A program made the translations under genes and the position numbers. Below are positions 23,225-34,134 of a stretch of 64,000 nucleotides of DNA, one piece after another (the stretch's first letter is position 1; every line of letters starts with the position of its first letter). The notes beneath the pieces were generated by a model that saw nothing but the letters and a program-made list of their open reading frames with translations, made no database searches and was not told where the DNA came from. The DNA comes from Tillandsia leiboldiana (lineage: Eukaryota > Streptophyta > Magnoliopsida > Poales > Bromeliaceae). Location: the NCBI GenBank assembly GCA_029204045.2, contig JAQNDB010000482.1, positions 17,674 to 81,673 on the forward strand, written 5' to 3'.

Positions 23225-26200
23225 GTTCGTGTCACGCCCCGGGTGTAAACCAGAACCCGGGGCCGTCCACAGATCCGCCGTGCACACGGAATTTTCCGTG
23301 TACACGAAGCGCTGATAACCTGCTCAGATATAAAACAAGTAATAAAGGAGCATAAAACAGAGCTAACTAAAACTAATACAACTCAGACAAATACTGGAAA
23401 GGAAAGTACAGTAAGCTCTCAAAATATACAAGTGTCTCTCCCAGCTCACGAAATATATACAACCAGCTGGCCGCAGCCAGACCCAAAATAAAAGGAAAAT
23501 ACAACCGTCTGAGTGTACAGGGGATACATCAAAACTATCAAAAACTCGAACTCGGGGCAGTGGCTATCTAGTCAGCGATCCTCTTACCTCGGTCCAGGGA
23601 AGAGGGTCCCGCAACTCCCGCAGAGAACTCTGCAAAACAAAGGGGAACAGAAAAGAGAAAACAGTGGGGGGGTGAGAACTACTATAAAAACAGTAGCCTC
23701 CCCTAGTGGGTAGACCTCAAACTCAGACATGCCCACTAGGACTATCAGAGGCGAAGAAAATGAAACAAAGGTGGTAAGCTACAAGTACTCTATTGATGCA
23801 AAGCTACCACTAACATGCCTCTACGATGTCTGCTAGAGAATGGCTAAAGGCAAGCACCAGAACGTAAGGACTGACTGACCAACACAATCAAAACACCAGT
23901 GAACACTGGTACTGCCTGCTCTGCTGTCAACCTCACAACTCAGTATCTCCCCTGTCCAAAATAGACCGGAACCCAACACGGTCTAGCCGGCACCCAACAC
24001 GGCCTGACCGGCACCCAACACGGTCGAAATCCAACTCCGGAGTGGCACTCGAGGGGAGCGACCCCACACGAGCATAGTATCACAGTCACTAGTATCATCA
24101 GTACCATAAATAGCAGGACGGGGTCACGACCCAGATCCAAGTGGGAAAAACCCATCCACTAAAGGGGAAACTCGATCCCCTACCTCCAATCCGATGCAAA
24201 AGTAATAATAATAATAATAATAATCCGGTCAACCGCCCACAGTCCGCGGTCGCCGCAACACCCAAACCTCGATCCCCGACTGTCCCAACTCTGAACATCT
24301 GACTACACAATCCCCTAAGACTAGACGACAGGAGAACGAATAAAAGCATGGTTTCTCCTAAGTCAATTCCAATATGTTTGTGTAGCAGAAAAAGATGGCT
24401 TAGCTAGATGACCATTCAAGCATGCAAGGTCCTTTATTTGCTATAATTACTCCAATTATTCAAACATATGCAACATTAAGTGTTTGGGTAATCCCGATGT
24501 ACATGCGGTAAGATATATGATACTTAATACATTTTAGATGCACAATTTACTAGCAAATATCCCTTATACAACATTCATTCTAACCACATATCCAACCCTT
24601 CCCTTAACTTGTATTATGATGTGGCTATAGCATTCATTCCACTAATTAATTTGCATATCTAAACATGGAAACATCACTTACTAACTTGTAGCTTGCTAAC
24701 AAGGCAAGTATTAACAAATGAACCATAATCTCATACAAGCATGCTAGATACATTCACATTTAATAACACATGATCGAAGCATTCTAATAGGCCTAGTGAC
24801 ATTCACAAGTAGGAGGTTCACAACATCACCCACCTCAAGCGCTATTCCAAATTTCCAAAGGCGAAGTCCAAGACCAGTCCAAACACACCACCAATCTGTA
24901 CAAAATACCCCAAAGGAAAAATACATAAGCTTAACATCCACAATTCCAGAATCTGTCCCCCAAACCAGCAGTCCACAATTCACTAATTTTCACCTGCGAA
25001 TAATGTCCAGAAAAATCCAAGGAAAATACTAGCGCGATCCTTGCGACGAGCCCGTCGAAACGAATACCTGCACGCCCAATTTGGAGTTTCCTACGCTGAG
25101 ATAAAAATCCGAGAAGGGGTACACCCCAAATCCAAACTGCACTAAATTCCTGTAACAAGGAACCACAGAGAAAGGAGATTCTCACCCTCGAGTAAAATTC
25201 AGAAAAATCCGAGAAAACTCCAGGAGACTCCTTGCGAAGCGTAGATGAAAATTGCCTTTTGAATCACCTTGTTCCGACGCCTGAGCGAAAAGATATGGCA
25301 AGAACACTGCGGTGCTGTCCCAAAAGTCCGCGAAGAAAAAGGGTCAAATGGGTGCTAAGAAAACTCCAAGATCAGCATGGAAATCGAGGAACCATAAAAC
25401 ACAGGAGTTGAAGCCCTACCTGTCGTGAGTCCAACGGCGCAAGAATCGGCGAATTCCGAGGTCGGGGTGGGTCGGAGGAGTCCAAACACTGAAAAGGGGC
25501 GAAGAGGATCGCCGGAGAACAAGCGTCGCGCCGCGCCGTAAAATGGTGAACCTCGGGAAGCGTGCCTCCAAAAATCTTCAAACTTCTCCAAAGGGTCGAG
25601 CACTGAGGGAGGAGGAACTTCTGTGAAGGCGGCCCAGTGAAAAGAAGTCCAAAAAGCCCAAAGAAAGAAAGGGGGAGGCTATTTATAGGCCCAGCCCATT
25701 GCTTAATGGGCTGGGTTTTCGGGCGCGGTTTCCGGGCGCACTGCGCCCGGAAACCGGGTTGCATACCCCCCGTCCGACGCGCCCGGAAACGCCAGGGACC
25801 GCCACGTAGCCCCCGAACAGGGGACAGCGGATCCCCGCGCCCGCGACACGCCACGCGTCTCCCACGCAGTCAGCGGGGTAGGTACGGCCGCCCAATCTCG
25901 AGGCGACGCGTGTCGCACTCGAGTGCGGCCGACCGCCCCGCCTGCGCCACTGTGCGCGCACGTGCGCGCACAGTACCGAGGCGCCCTCCCCCGCGCACCC
26001 GTGGACCGCGCCCACGTGGACCGACGAATCCGGAGCCGCCACGTGCCATGCGCCCGGTCCACCGCAATCCCGCAAATCCAATGAGCCGTGCCGCGTGCGC
26101 CCGCCTACCAGAGCACGCCACGCGTCCACCCGCCGCGGTCCATGCACCGCCGCGCCACTCCGTGGACCCAGCTGCGTGAGCCGGCCAATAAGAGGCCGCC

Positions 26201-26535
26201 ACGTGGCTCGGGCCGGTCCACGTGTCACCCCCATGCACCGAAAATCCCCCAAAACTTCCGGAAGCCCGCATTTGGTCATCCGGACTCCAAATTCAACAAG
26301 CAAATAGCCGTTTTCAAGCGTTTTTCCGCGCTGAATCCAAATCCAACCTCAGATTGGCCCAAAACCTTTTCTAAAATTCGGCAATCACAGCCGAAGGCCA
26401 AATCATCTATCCAAGTCTCACGAGGTCCATCTGTGGCATCCCCTCGATGCACCATGGGCCAGACACCAACACTAGGTGTTCTACACAGTGGATTCACCGG
26501 AAAGTTGCATGGGAAAACCAGTACACTACAGTTCG
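23225..26535 (-). mobile_element. Solo family T LTR inside copia gag (arm A)
   Basis: The LTR occupies 23230-26530, flanked by GTTCG at 23225-23229 and 26531-26535. On the minus strand it starts TGTAGTGTACTGG and ends GGGGCGTGACA. It is the inverted copy of 56726-60033 with the same target site. An (ATA)n microsatellite lies near 24205-24226, and ACGT-core sites and the minus-strand TATA box lie near 25680-26240. No internal region remains. Confidence 0.85.
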
Positions 26536-27240
26536 CTCCGTAGATGAAGTTGCCGAAGGACTTTCTTTCTTTTTTCGGGCAATTCTTCACCAAATGTCCT
26601 TCAAGTCCACATAAGTGACAAGTTCTTCCTTTAAAATTCATTGTGGAACTTGAAGTATGCACAGTTTGGTCCTTTTTGAATCCAAAACCAACCTTGCTTG
26701 TTTTGACCTAATCCGGACATACAATCATGTTTCTTCGAACCGGTTGAAATCCTTTGTATATCGGATTTAAGTTGATGGACTTCCTTGGTCAAAGCTTGGT
26801 TGGTAACATGAATCTCCTCATACTGCTTTTCAAGAGAATCAATCTTGTTAATATGGGAATTAACGATCGTTTCCGATTGATTTATCTTTTCCTGGAGGAT
26901 TTTATTATTATCCAACAAAAGCTCTCGTTCCTCCTCGAGATCATGAAGTTTTATCTTTAAAGCATGATTCTCGTCTTGATTCTCAAGTCGTTGCTTCCTC
27001 AACTTCTTGATATGCTTGGTCATCTTCTTAGATTCCGCAAGAAGTTGTTGATATGCCTCAACGAGTTCTTCTTCGTCTGACTCCCCCTCACTTGATGACT
27101 CTCGTGACTCTCCGTTGGAGTTGATGTTTCATGCAAAATCAAAGGAACAGAGTCAGTGATTAAAGATGATAAACAAACATAGAAGAGGGATTTTGAGAGG
27201 CATGAAAAGCAACGGCTTTTCCTCTTTACTTGAGGTCGAT
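26536..27240 (-). CDS. Copia gag, middle part with coiled coil and second zinc knuckle (arm A)
   Basis: Inverted copy of 56021-56725. It encodes a long charged coiled coil (MTKHIKKLRKQRLENQDENH, onward) and then a CCHC zinc knuckle CHLCGLEGHLVKNC (26579-26619). One extra base relative to arm B breaks the frame near the GQNKQGWF segment. The N-terminal gag half is not present in arm A, since the gap intervenes. Confidence 0.7.
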
Positions 27241-27742
27241 TGTAAAAACTCTAAATATTTATTTTAACAAATAGTCTAAAAGTGAATTTTTGACCGGGTT
27301 TATATTGAATTCAAAAGACCTATGTTGATTTATCTAGTCAATCGCCAGTGTGCGAGTGCACGTTTTACGAGACAAAAAGGCTACTTTCCAATCCGGACAT
27401 GATCTTGGAAATCCGAGTTGACCGTTGCGATCGTCTCGTCGAACTGAGCGAGATTTTATCAGGGCAGTTTTTTCGAAAAATTAGAAATCGCTACCTGATA
27501 GGTCTCGTCGAGCCGGGACGCCATGGCGCAGTCCCATTTTCCGTTTCGACGACCGGATCGCCTCGAAAAGCATAAATACAGCGAAAAATGCGACTGTTTG
27601 CACCTCATACCCTATGAACCTGCCTCGTAAAGCGTGCCACTGCATGAGGAGGGACTTGAGTGTGAGACTTAAGTACGGTGAAGGACTGTACTGCAAATAC
27701 CAATGGGGAGGGTGTTATTGCAATTGTGCAAAGGTGACCTAG

Positions 27743-27800
27743 TATATAACATATATATATACATGCACATACGGCTAGGGTTCTTGAAACCCTAGATTCC
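27743..27800 (+). promoter_or_regulatory. Family L LTR promoter: TATA box plus telo-box pair
   Basis: TATATAAC at 27743-27750 is followed about 25 bases later by CTAGGGTTCTTGAAACCCTAG, an inverted pair of the plant telo-box word AAACCCTAG. Telo-boxes near start sites are typical of plant ribosomal-protein and translation genes. Transcription would begin about 30 bases after the TATA box, leaving about 2.9 kb of leader within the LTR. Confidence 0.6.
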
Positions 27801-28087
27801 CCCGCGCCCCAGCCGCACCTCCAGCAACCTCCTCCCCTCTCTGCGTGCTCCGCGCAACCGAAGCTAGCGCCGGCGCCGCCTCCACGTCGCCGGAGAAGAA
27901 GAAGATCAAGACACCTCTTGATTCGGGTGACTCGGAGAGAGGGTGTCCAGGGAGGTCTTGGAGGGTCAAAACCCAGTCTGGTGAGGTCCCTCGTGAAGCC
28001 GCATCCGAGCCAAGGTGACCTCGGACCCAGCGCCGCCGCCGCGCGCCGCCGCGGCCGTTCCCTCCTTCTTCTTGGTTTTCCGGCGAG

Positions 28088-28171
28088 GTAAGCTCTTAGG
28101 TCCTTCTTGTTATTTTGCACCTAGACTCTACCAAGGGATTGCTGACACCGAGAGGACCTCTCGGGGTGCAG
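28088..28171 (+). other. Candidate leader intron 1 in the L LTR
   Basis: A donor GAG|GTAAGC and an acceptor GGGGTGCAG|GCC bracket 84 bases, with a CTGAC branch-like word near 28142. This is weaker than the intron at 28605 because other acceptors are possible. Confidence 0.35.
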
Positions 28172-28604
28172 GCCCAGCCGGCGCCGTCGTCCCGATCTCC
28201 GGCGGGGGACCATCATCGCCGGATTATCGTTTTCTTGACCGATCGCGGACGCGGGCTTCATCCGGCGACAAGGTCGAGATCAACCCCGTTGCATCTTTCC
28301 CTTTCAACGACTGCAACATCCCCACGAGGTTGGAGGGCGATCGGATCAAGATCGGGGCCGCGCGAGCCAACCCTAGAAACCGGTTTTTGGCACTTTGGCC
28401 GATCGCCGCCGTCAGGCGCCCGCCGCCGCCTTCGGACGCCGGCCACCACTGCACCGAGCTCCGTAGTGTTGAGACACGGCTTTTGGTCCAAGTTGCACCG
28501 GCTCGGAGAAGCTTGGCCGGAATCCGCCATTAGAGGCCATTGACCTCGGCCGAGCTCCGCCGCCGCACGTCGTTGTCTCTTCCAGACGCCGGCCAAAGGT
28601 GCAG

Positions 28605-28681
28605 GTAAGCCCATTCACACATTCTAAGGTCACTGGTGGCTTTGCATGGGTTTACTAACGTCGGGATCTTGATCTGCACAG
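28605..28681 (+). other. Candidate 77-bp intron in the L LTR leader
   Basis: The donor GCAG|GTAAGC, a perfect TACTAAC branch point at 28653-28659 and the acceptor CTGCACAG (ending 28681, 23 bases after the branch A) form a textbook short plant intron. The same sequence is present in the arm B LTRs at 48534-48610 and 54579-54655 on the minus strand. Splicing is inferred; no transcript is available. Confidence 0.55.
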
Positions 28682-30252
28682 TTGCACCCGAGATTTGCAC
28701 TCGAGAGCATCTCCGGCCAACCCCTCCGGCCGATCTCCGGCAAGCCGCAGGTGAGCACCACCCTTCTCGGTCATCTTTTAGCACCATGCTCCAATTAGGC
28801 TCTGAGTTGATCATGTATAGGTTAAGTTGTGGCATAGTTGCTTTTTGGACTTAGCAATTGTTGGGCCAACCTTGCCCTCGGGATCCGCGTCAGTCCAAAC
28901 TTGTGAGCACGGCCTTGGTCTTGTCGTAACAGACGCGCTGAAATTTACGGCGCAGCTTTTGGATTCCCGGATTTCAAGAACGAGTCGAAACAAGCCGTCA
29001 ATTTAAGGTTTTATGCAAATTCAGTATATTATGGACCAATGTGTTAATTGTAACCGCTGGCTGTCTTTAGACAGTGTTTGCACACCTACTAGGCACCTTG
29101 TTAGAGTTCCGTAGACCCTCGTAGATCGGGAATTGGATTTTGTTCGGTAAATCGGCATTAGTGCCCCGTCTAAACACTCTGTTACTGTCGTGTCGTCGGG
29201 ACGGGTATATGTGAGTCTAGTTCTGACTACAGTCTCCGTTCAGGGCCCAGCAGTTCGGCACCAGCCTCCCGGCAGGCTAGCGGGAGTTCGGGATCGGCCT
29301 TCATTCAGGTGGGTTGTTTTTACTTTATTCCTAGCCTCTACATTCTATCTATTGGACGGGGTTATTCTAAGTGTACTGGGGTTACATAATGAAGAGTGAT
29401 AGCTTATGCATGTTAGTGGGTTTCGCTATAATGGACTAGCGTCGATTGCCGACGGGTTCTTCTTTTTCAACCTTATATGTCAGCGGGCCACCTTCGAGCG
29501 CGCGCAGTATTACTTGTTTTCGATTATGCACTTTACCTCATTTACCTCATTACTCTTATTATTCTTATTGTGATACTGACATGATGGTGGTTACGGTTAC
29601 TGGGCTCGAGGTTGCCACACGCGCACCCGCGGTTTGGCCACCGCAGAGGGTGCGCTTTTCCGGAAAAGAGGTCGTGAAACCGTGTAACCCACGAGGTGAC
29701 GTAGTGGGGCCCCTTATGTAGTTGTGGGGTTGAGGCGCCTAGGTGCGAGCGGAGCGGCCGCGGTTGTTAGTTGTCCGGCGCGGTCGCGGTGTTGCAGGTA
29801 CGGTATGGGGCCGTCGGTAATGGACCGACGCGCGGCCGGGTATTACAGGATGCAGGTGTACAGGTTGCCTTCCTCCTTGGGAGGGTGGTTGCTCCAGTTG
29901 TCTTCACGGTTTGTTTTACTATATTCTCATGCTTTACTGTTTCTGCGTCACTGACATCCCACTTCATGACAGGGTCCAGACGGGGAGAGAGGTAGGCGGG
30001 TGGTGAGGACGGGACAGGAGCAGCTGGGTCGCTGGGGACCCTGGACTGTGTTTATTCTTTTATTCTCGCTTTTCATTACTTTGTAGTTATGTGAGTGGTT
30101 CGCGATACCCTCGTGGGGTCGGCGTGGATGTCGGTACGGGCTACATTTAGCGCCCCTGGTGGAATATTTTTCCCTTTTATTTCTATCGGCCATTTTAAAA
30201 TCAAAAAGGCAGAAGCCAAAGAAAGGATTGCGAAAACTGTTTTTAAAATCTA

Positions 30253-30407
30253 AGTGTCGTGTGGGCACCGGTTTCAAAACCCTGTGGATTTATGGATTGC
30301 GAAAGGGATTTCAAAACTTGGTGTCGGGTGGACACCGCTTTCAAAACCCTGGGGATTTATGCTAATTTCGAAACTAGTTTTCAAAACGTAAGCGCCGGGT
30401 AGGCGCT
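30253..30407 (+). repeat. Three tandem units with covarying stem-loops
   Basis: Units of about 67-71 bases share flanks (TTTCAAAAC before, TTTCAAA-C-TG-GGATTTAT after). Each holds a stem-loop: GTGTC/GGCAC (30254), GGTGTC-GGGTG-GACACC (30320-30336) and AGCGCC-GGGTA-GGCGCT (30391-30407). The last two have different but perfectly complementary stems around a nearly constant loop. Copies on the minus strand lie near 46800-46945 and 52845-52995. Confidence 0.75.
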
Positions 30408-30632
30408 CTTTCAAAGCTGTGGATTTATCCTTTCCAAATTGACCGGCCATAGGTTCTTCTGTTATTAGTTTAGAACGCTGGTTAATTGTTGTGATTGATT
30501 GGCTGTGTATGTTGGGACATGTACTGAACGCTACGCCGTGCACATACAGGGGAGACTCCGTCCGTTTGCAGAGTGATCCTGTATGTGTGGCGGGTCTGGG
30601 CACGTGCCGGGGAAGAGGGGTTCTCTTTTAAA

Positions 30633-30633
<1 letters not shown>

Positions 30634-30675
<42 letters not shown>
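30634..30675 (+). repeat. Poly(A) tract inside the L LTR
   Basis: An uninterrupted run of 42 A lies 64 bases before the LTR end. The arm B LTRs have T runs of 40 (46537-46576) and 45 (52576-52620) at the same place. The length differences account for most of the LTR length difference. Confidence 0.9.
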
Positions 30676-30678
<3 letters not shown>

Positions 30679-31070
30679 ACACGTCAAACATTCGACTTTT
30701 ATGAATCGTTTCCGCTAAAACAAACCCCGGGGCGTGACAGATTTTAATGGTATCAGAGAGTTCTTTCAATCACAACAGTTAGTGCCGACATCCGTGGACA
30801 ACCCTCACATGCCTACATACGAATGAAATGGGTAGGGCATAGGACTGTAGAACGTGAGTGACCGAGGGGGGGGGGGAAATGTTGAGTCTTTTCTCTCACT
30901 TTATGGTTGTTGTTAGTAGGGTAGTCTAAAGTTGACTCTTGTGAGGTGTGACAGACATGGCCCGTACTAGATCATCGGCCGGGGACGCAGAGTCAGAGTC
31001 CGAGTCCTTTCCCCGCTAGGTGGTGCGATGTACCGTTGATGATTAGCAAAGACTAAAGCCGACCTTCCTT

Positions 31071-32071
31071 GTGTGCATACAGATCGAGGGCCGACTCAGC
31101 CAGCAACCGACGACGGAAATGGACATCGCCGACGAAGCCAACCGCCTGCTCCGCAACCAGCTGCGCGACGTGGCTGGGCAGCTGCTGACTCTCGCGGAGC
31201 GCCTGAGCTTGCTGACACAGGAACTCGAGGGCGTCGACCGATTCCGGGGCGGCAGCAGAGGCGTTGCCCTCCCGGGATGCCGCCGACGGGCCCTCCCGCC
31301 GTCCAGGAGGCTGCTAACCTGACCGTGCACACCAACGTAGAGTGCGCCCGGCAGGAATACTCTCGCCCCGAGTCGGCCGGGGACCCCCATCGGAGGGGGG
31401 GGCGGCAAACGCCCGAGAGCCGGGCAGAACCTCGGGCAGACGACGGAGGAGAGACCTAAGCCGAAACCGTGCGTCATATGCGGCAATGCACACCTCATAA
31501 CGAGCTGCCCGTGGCGGACGGGCACTGTTTCGATGTGGCAAGCCGGGCCACACGCGTTATGAGTGCCCTCTGAAGCCGTCTGTCAGAAGACCCCCGGCGC
31601 CGCGACATGTCGAGCCCAAGGGAACCGCCGCCTCCACCTCACGCCCTCGGGGGGCACCGATCCAGGAGCGACCTAATCCACGCCGACGCAAGCACCGAAG
31701 GTCGAAGAGGGACTGGGTTAAGGGGAGGCGCGCGTCGCGCACGCAACCGGAATCGTCATGCGTCATCTGCAGGCGCGCACCCAGTGACGGAATGCACTTG
31801 GAGGTACCACTATTGAACCGGTGCGGCTTGCCAGATCACAATCACCTCTCCTGCCCTCTAGGGCCCACCCCCGCCTCCGCCGCCGTGCCACCACCGCAAG
31901 AGGAACAGAGAGCGCGGCGGCCCCCCGTGCAGACAAAGAACTCGCCCGACGACCAACGATGCGCGGACTCTTTAGACAGCAAACCCCTACCCCAACACGC
32001 AGTGCGACGCTGGCCAAGGATTGTGGGCGGACTCCCCCGGCCGCCCCGGCAGACGACGCGCGTCCCGAAAT
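31071..32071 (+). pseudogene. Family L gag (arm A), frameshifted
   Basis: Counterpart of the arm B gag at 51172-52180. The N-terminal segment (MDIADEANRLLRNQLRDVAG) is open, but frames change repeatedly, for instance around 31260, 31400 and 31530. The cysteine pattern CVICGNAH is present but split over frames. Because arm B keeps long frames and this stretch lies near a contig end, some of the breaks are probably sequence errors. Confidence 0.55.
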
Positions 32072-33182
32072 AGGGAATGACAGGTACTTACTTCATCTTA
32101 TTTCTATTTTTCCTTTTTGCCCTCCCTTCCCTTGTCTACATAGAAGCACCGTTTGGGCCGGAGCACCCGACCCTACCAGACCCCTGCGAGCCCTCTGCCT
32201 TTAGCTCTACTTTTCGTTTCGTCGACTGTTCCGGTCTAGTGTGCTTACGGGCGAGGAAGTAGATCTAACCTTAGCGATTCGCCACCGGTACGTGAATTGC
32301 ACAGTCTCCGATGCACGAAATCTGCCTTCCCGGTCCGATACCTGGGTATTTGGTTAGGAGCGAGCCCTAGGGTGACTTGCGTTCACGAGAGAGCGCAGGG
32401 TATGGCATGATGGGTTGGAGCCCCGAGCGTGTTTCCCACAGCTGAGTCTCGTTGTTTCGGTTTTTGTCGTTCGCACTCCCTTTCTTTTTGGGATCATTGT
32501 TAGTGCAGGGTTAGCCGCGGCCAGGGTTTCGGCTGTGGGCTTGATGTTTCAATGGATCCAGAGTGCTCGGATCAGTTACGGTAGTTAAGGGTTAAATCAC
32601 TGTTCTCTTCGTAATCGTCCAGCTGATGGCACAGCAGTAGACGACTGCTATGGATGCACTAGCCACAGATTGCTTAGAGGTTGGCAAGTTGCTGACCCTT
32701 CAATGTCCCCGTGTCTTAATTCGTTGGCCTATGGCCCGATGGTAACCCTGTTTTGGGACGGATGCATTTGACCCCACCTTTTGCACAGGTTTTGGGGTCG
32801 ACGTGGACTCGCCTAAGTGTTAATCATGGCGATGTTTGTGAACCACGAGGGGTAGTAATCCTCGATAAAGGTTATGTTTTGGCACTGAGATTGTGTTGGG
32901 AAGTAGGTGATGTACCTTCTGGTAGGAGTGCGGCCCCAACTTGTTGTTGGCGACAAAACCTTAGTATCCCGCTGTTCTTTTGGTGAGCACGTTGGCTACA
33001 GGCAACGGACGGTCGAAAGAACTGAGGAAATACTCTGCCCTATAATGAGGAGTACCAGATTGGGCCTAAATTAGTAGCCTTAGAGTTGTAGATACCTTGC
33101 GACTGACTTGTTGCCCTCGATTAAACTTTCCGAGCTTTTTCATAGAGTATGACTTCTGGCTGTAAGCCCGGGAATGAACTTT

Positions 33183-33258
33183 TAAGTTGTAAGTTTCGGG
33201 GACGAAACTTCTTTTAAGTTGTAAGTTTCGGGGACGAAACTTCTTTAGTTGTAAGTGA
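33183..33258 (+). promoter_or_regulatory. Duplicated GTTTCG-GGGA-CGAAAC hairpin at the L element 3' end
   Basis: A roughly 33-base unit with the perfect hairpin GTTTCGGGGACGAAAC occurs twice just before the 3' LTR start at 33259. The related hairpin precedes the PPT in families T and Y. No purine-rich PPT adjoins the LTR here (TTGTAAGTGA is seen instead). Confidence 0.6.
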
Positions 33259-33839
33259 TGTAAAAACTCTAAATATTTTATTTTAACAAATAGTCTAAAG
33301 TGAATTTTGACGGGTTATATTGAATTCAAAAGACCTATGTGTTGATTTATCTAGTCAATCGCCAGTGTGCGAGTTGCACGTTTTACGAGACAAAAAGGCT
33401 ACTTTCCAATCCGGACATGATCTTGGAAATCCGAGTTGACGGTTGCGATCGTTCTCGTCGAACTGAGCGAGATTTTATAGGGCAGTTTTTTCGAAAAATT
33501 AGAAATCGTACCTGATAGGTCTCGTCGAGCCGGGACGCCATGGCGCAGTCCATTTTCGTTTCGACGGACGGATCGCCTCGAAAAGCATAAAATACAGCGG
33601 AAAAATGCGGACTTCGGCAACTCATACCCTATGAAACCTGCCTCCGTAAAGCGTGCCACTGAATGAGGAGGGGACTTGAGTGGAGATAAGTACGGTGAAG
33701 GACTGTATGCAAATACCAAGTGGGGAGGTGTGTTATTGCAATTGTGCAAAGGTGACCTAGTATATAATATATATATACATGCACATACGGCTAGGGTTCT
33801 TGAAAACCTAGATCCCCCGCAGCCCCAGCCGCACCTCCA
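33259..33839 (+). mobile_element. Family L 3' LTR, truncated at the assembly gap
   Basis: It starts TGTAAAAACTCTAAATATTTT at 33259 and matches the first 580 bases of the 5' LTR, but with many single-base insertions and deletions. It stops at the N run. This shows that contig sequence ends inside a repeat. Confidence 0.85.
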
Positions 33840-33939
33840 NNNNNNNNNNNNNNNNNNNNNNNNNNNNNNNNNNNNNNNNNNNNNNNNNNNNNNNNNNNNN
33901 NNNNNNNNNNNNNNNNNNNNNNNNNNNNNNNNNNNNNNN
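33840..33939. other. Assembly gap of exactly 100 N
   Basis: One hundred Ns, the usual placeholder for a gap of unknown size between scaffolded contigs. Sequence to the left is an L LTR; sequence to the right is Ty3 pol. The missing 5' LTR, gag and protease of the T element are not in the window. Confidence 0.97.
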
Positions 33940-34134
33940 CTATTGTCTACGAGTTCCCGGATGTGTTTCCCCAGATGCTGATTAGCATGCGCCGTATAGG
34001 GAGATCGAGTTTTTGATTGACGTAGTCCCGGAACTGCGCCAATCTCTAAGGCTCCTTACCGAATGCACCGCTGAGCTGCGTGAGTTAAAGGCGCAACTTC
34101 AGGATTTAATGGATAAAGGTTTGTAAGCCAAGTG
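33940..34134 (+). pseudogene. Family T Ty3 pol, protease-RT linker
   Basis: It encodes the end of the conserved block before RT: YEFPDVFP-like residues, REIEFLIDVVPGTAP, then ELRELKAQLQDLMDKG. It is in several frames because of single-base losses, for example in the T run near 34120. The solo LTR at 34135 splits it from the rest of RT at 38224. Confidence 0.75.

Larger units (their letters stand above)
27236..30739 (+). mobile_element. Family L 5' LTR (3499 bp, arm A)
   Basis: It starts TGTAAAAACTCTAAATATTT at 27241, after TSD TCGAT (27236-27240), and ends CCCCGGGGCGTGACA at 30739, followed by a PBS. It contains a TATA box (27743), telo-box words, a canonical 77-bp intron (28605-28681), three covarying hairpins (30253-30407) and a 42-base poly(A) run (30634-30675). 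The open frames at 28015-28543 are GC-rich leader sequence without a domain. It is nearly identical to the two arm B L LTRs. Confidence 0.9.
30740..33258 (+). mobile_element. Family L internal region (arm A)
   Basis: About 2.5 kb between the L LTRs, starting with a PBS (TGGTATCAGAG, 30748-30758). It encodes a Gag-like zinc-knuckle protein at 31120-32070 and then about 1.2 kb without a convincing gene. It lacks protease, RT, RNase H and integrase, so it is a non-autonomous LARD or TR-GAG type element. Compared with arm B (49976-52511) it has many short indels, for example a nine-base loss near 31400. Confidence 0.8.

Noticed and set aside
28015..28543. Possible host gene exon in the L LTR (172- and 142-codon frames)
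   Set aside because: Pro/Arg/Ala-rich, no domain, and present in all LTR copies. Kept only as candidate leader exons.
32320..32360. FPVRYLGIWLG reading that resembles a plant LINE reverse transcriptase motif
   Set aside because: Only about eleven residues match, no other RT motif is near, and the region lies between the PBS and 3' LTR of an LTR element.
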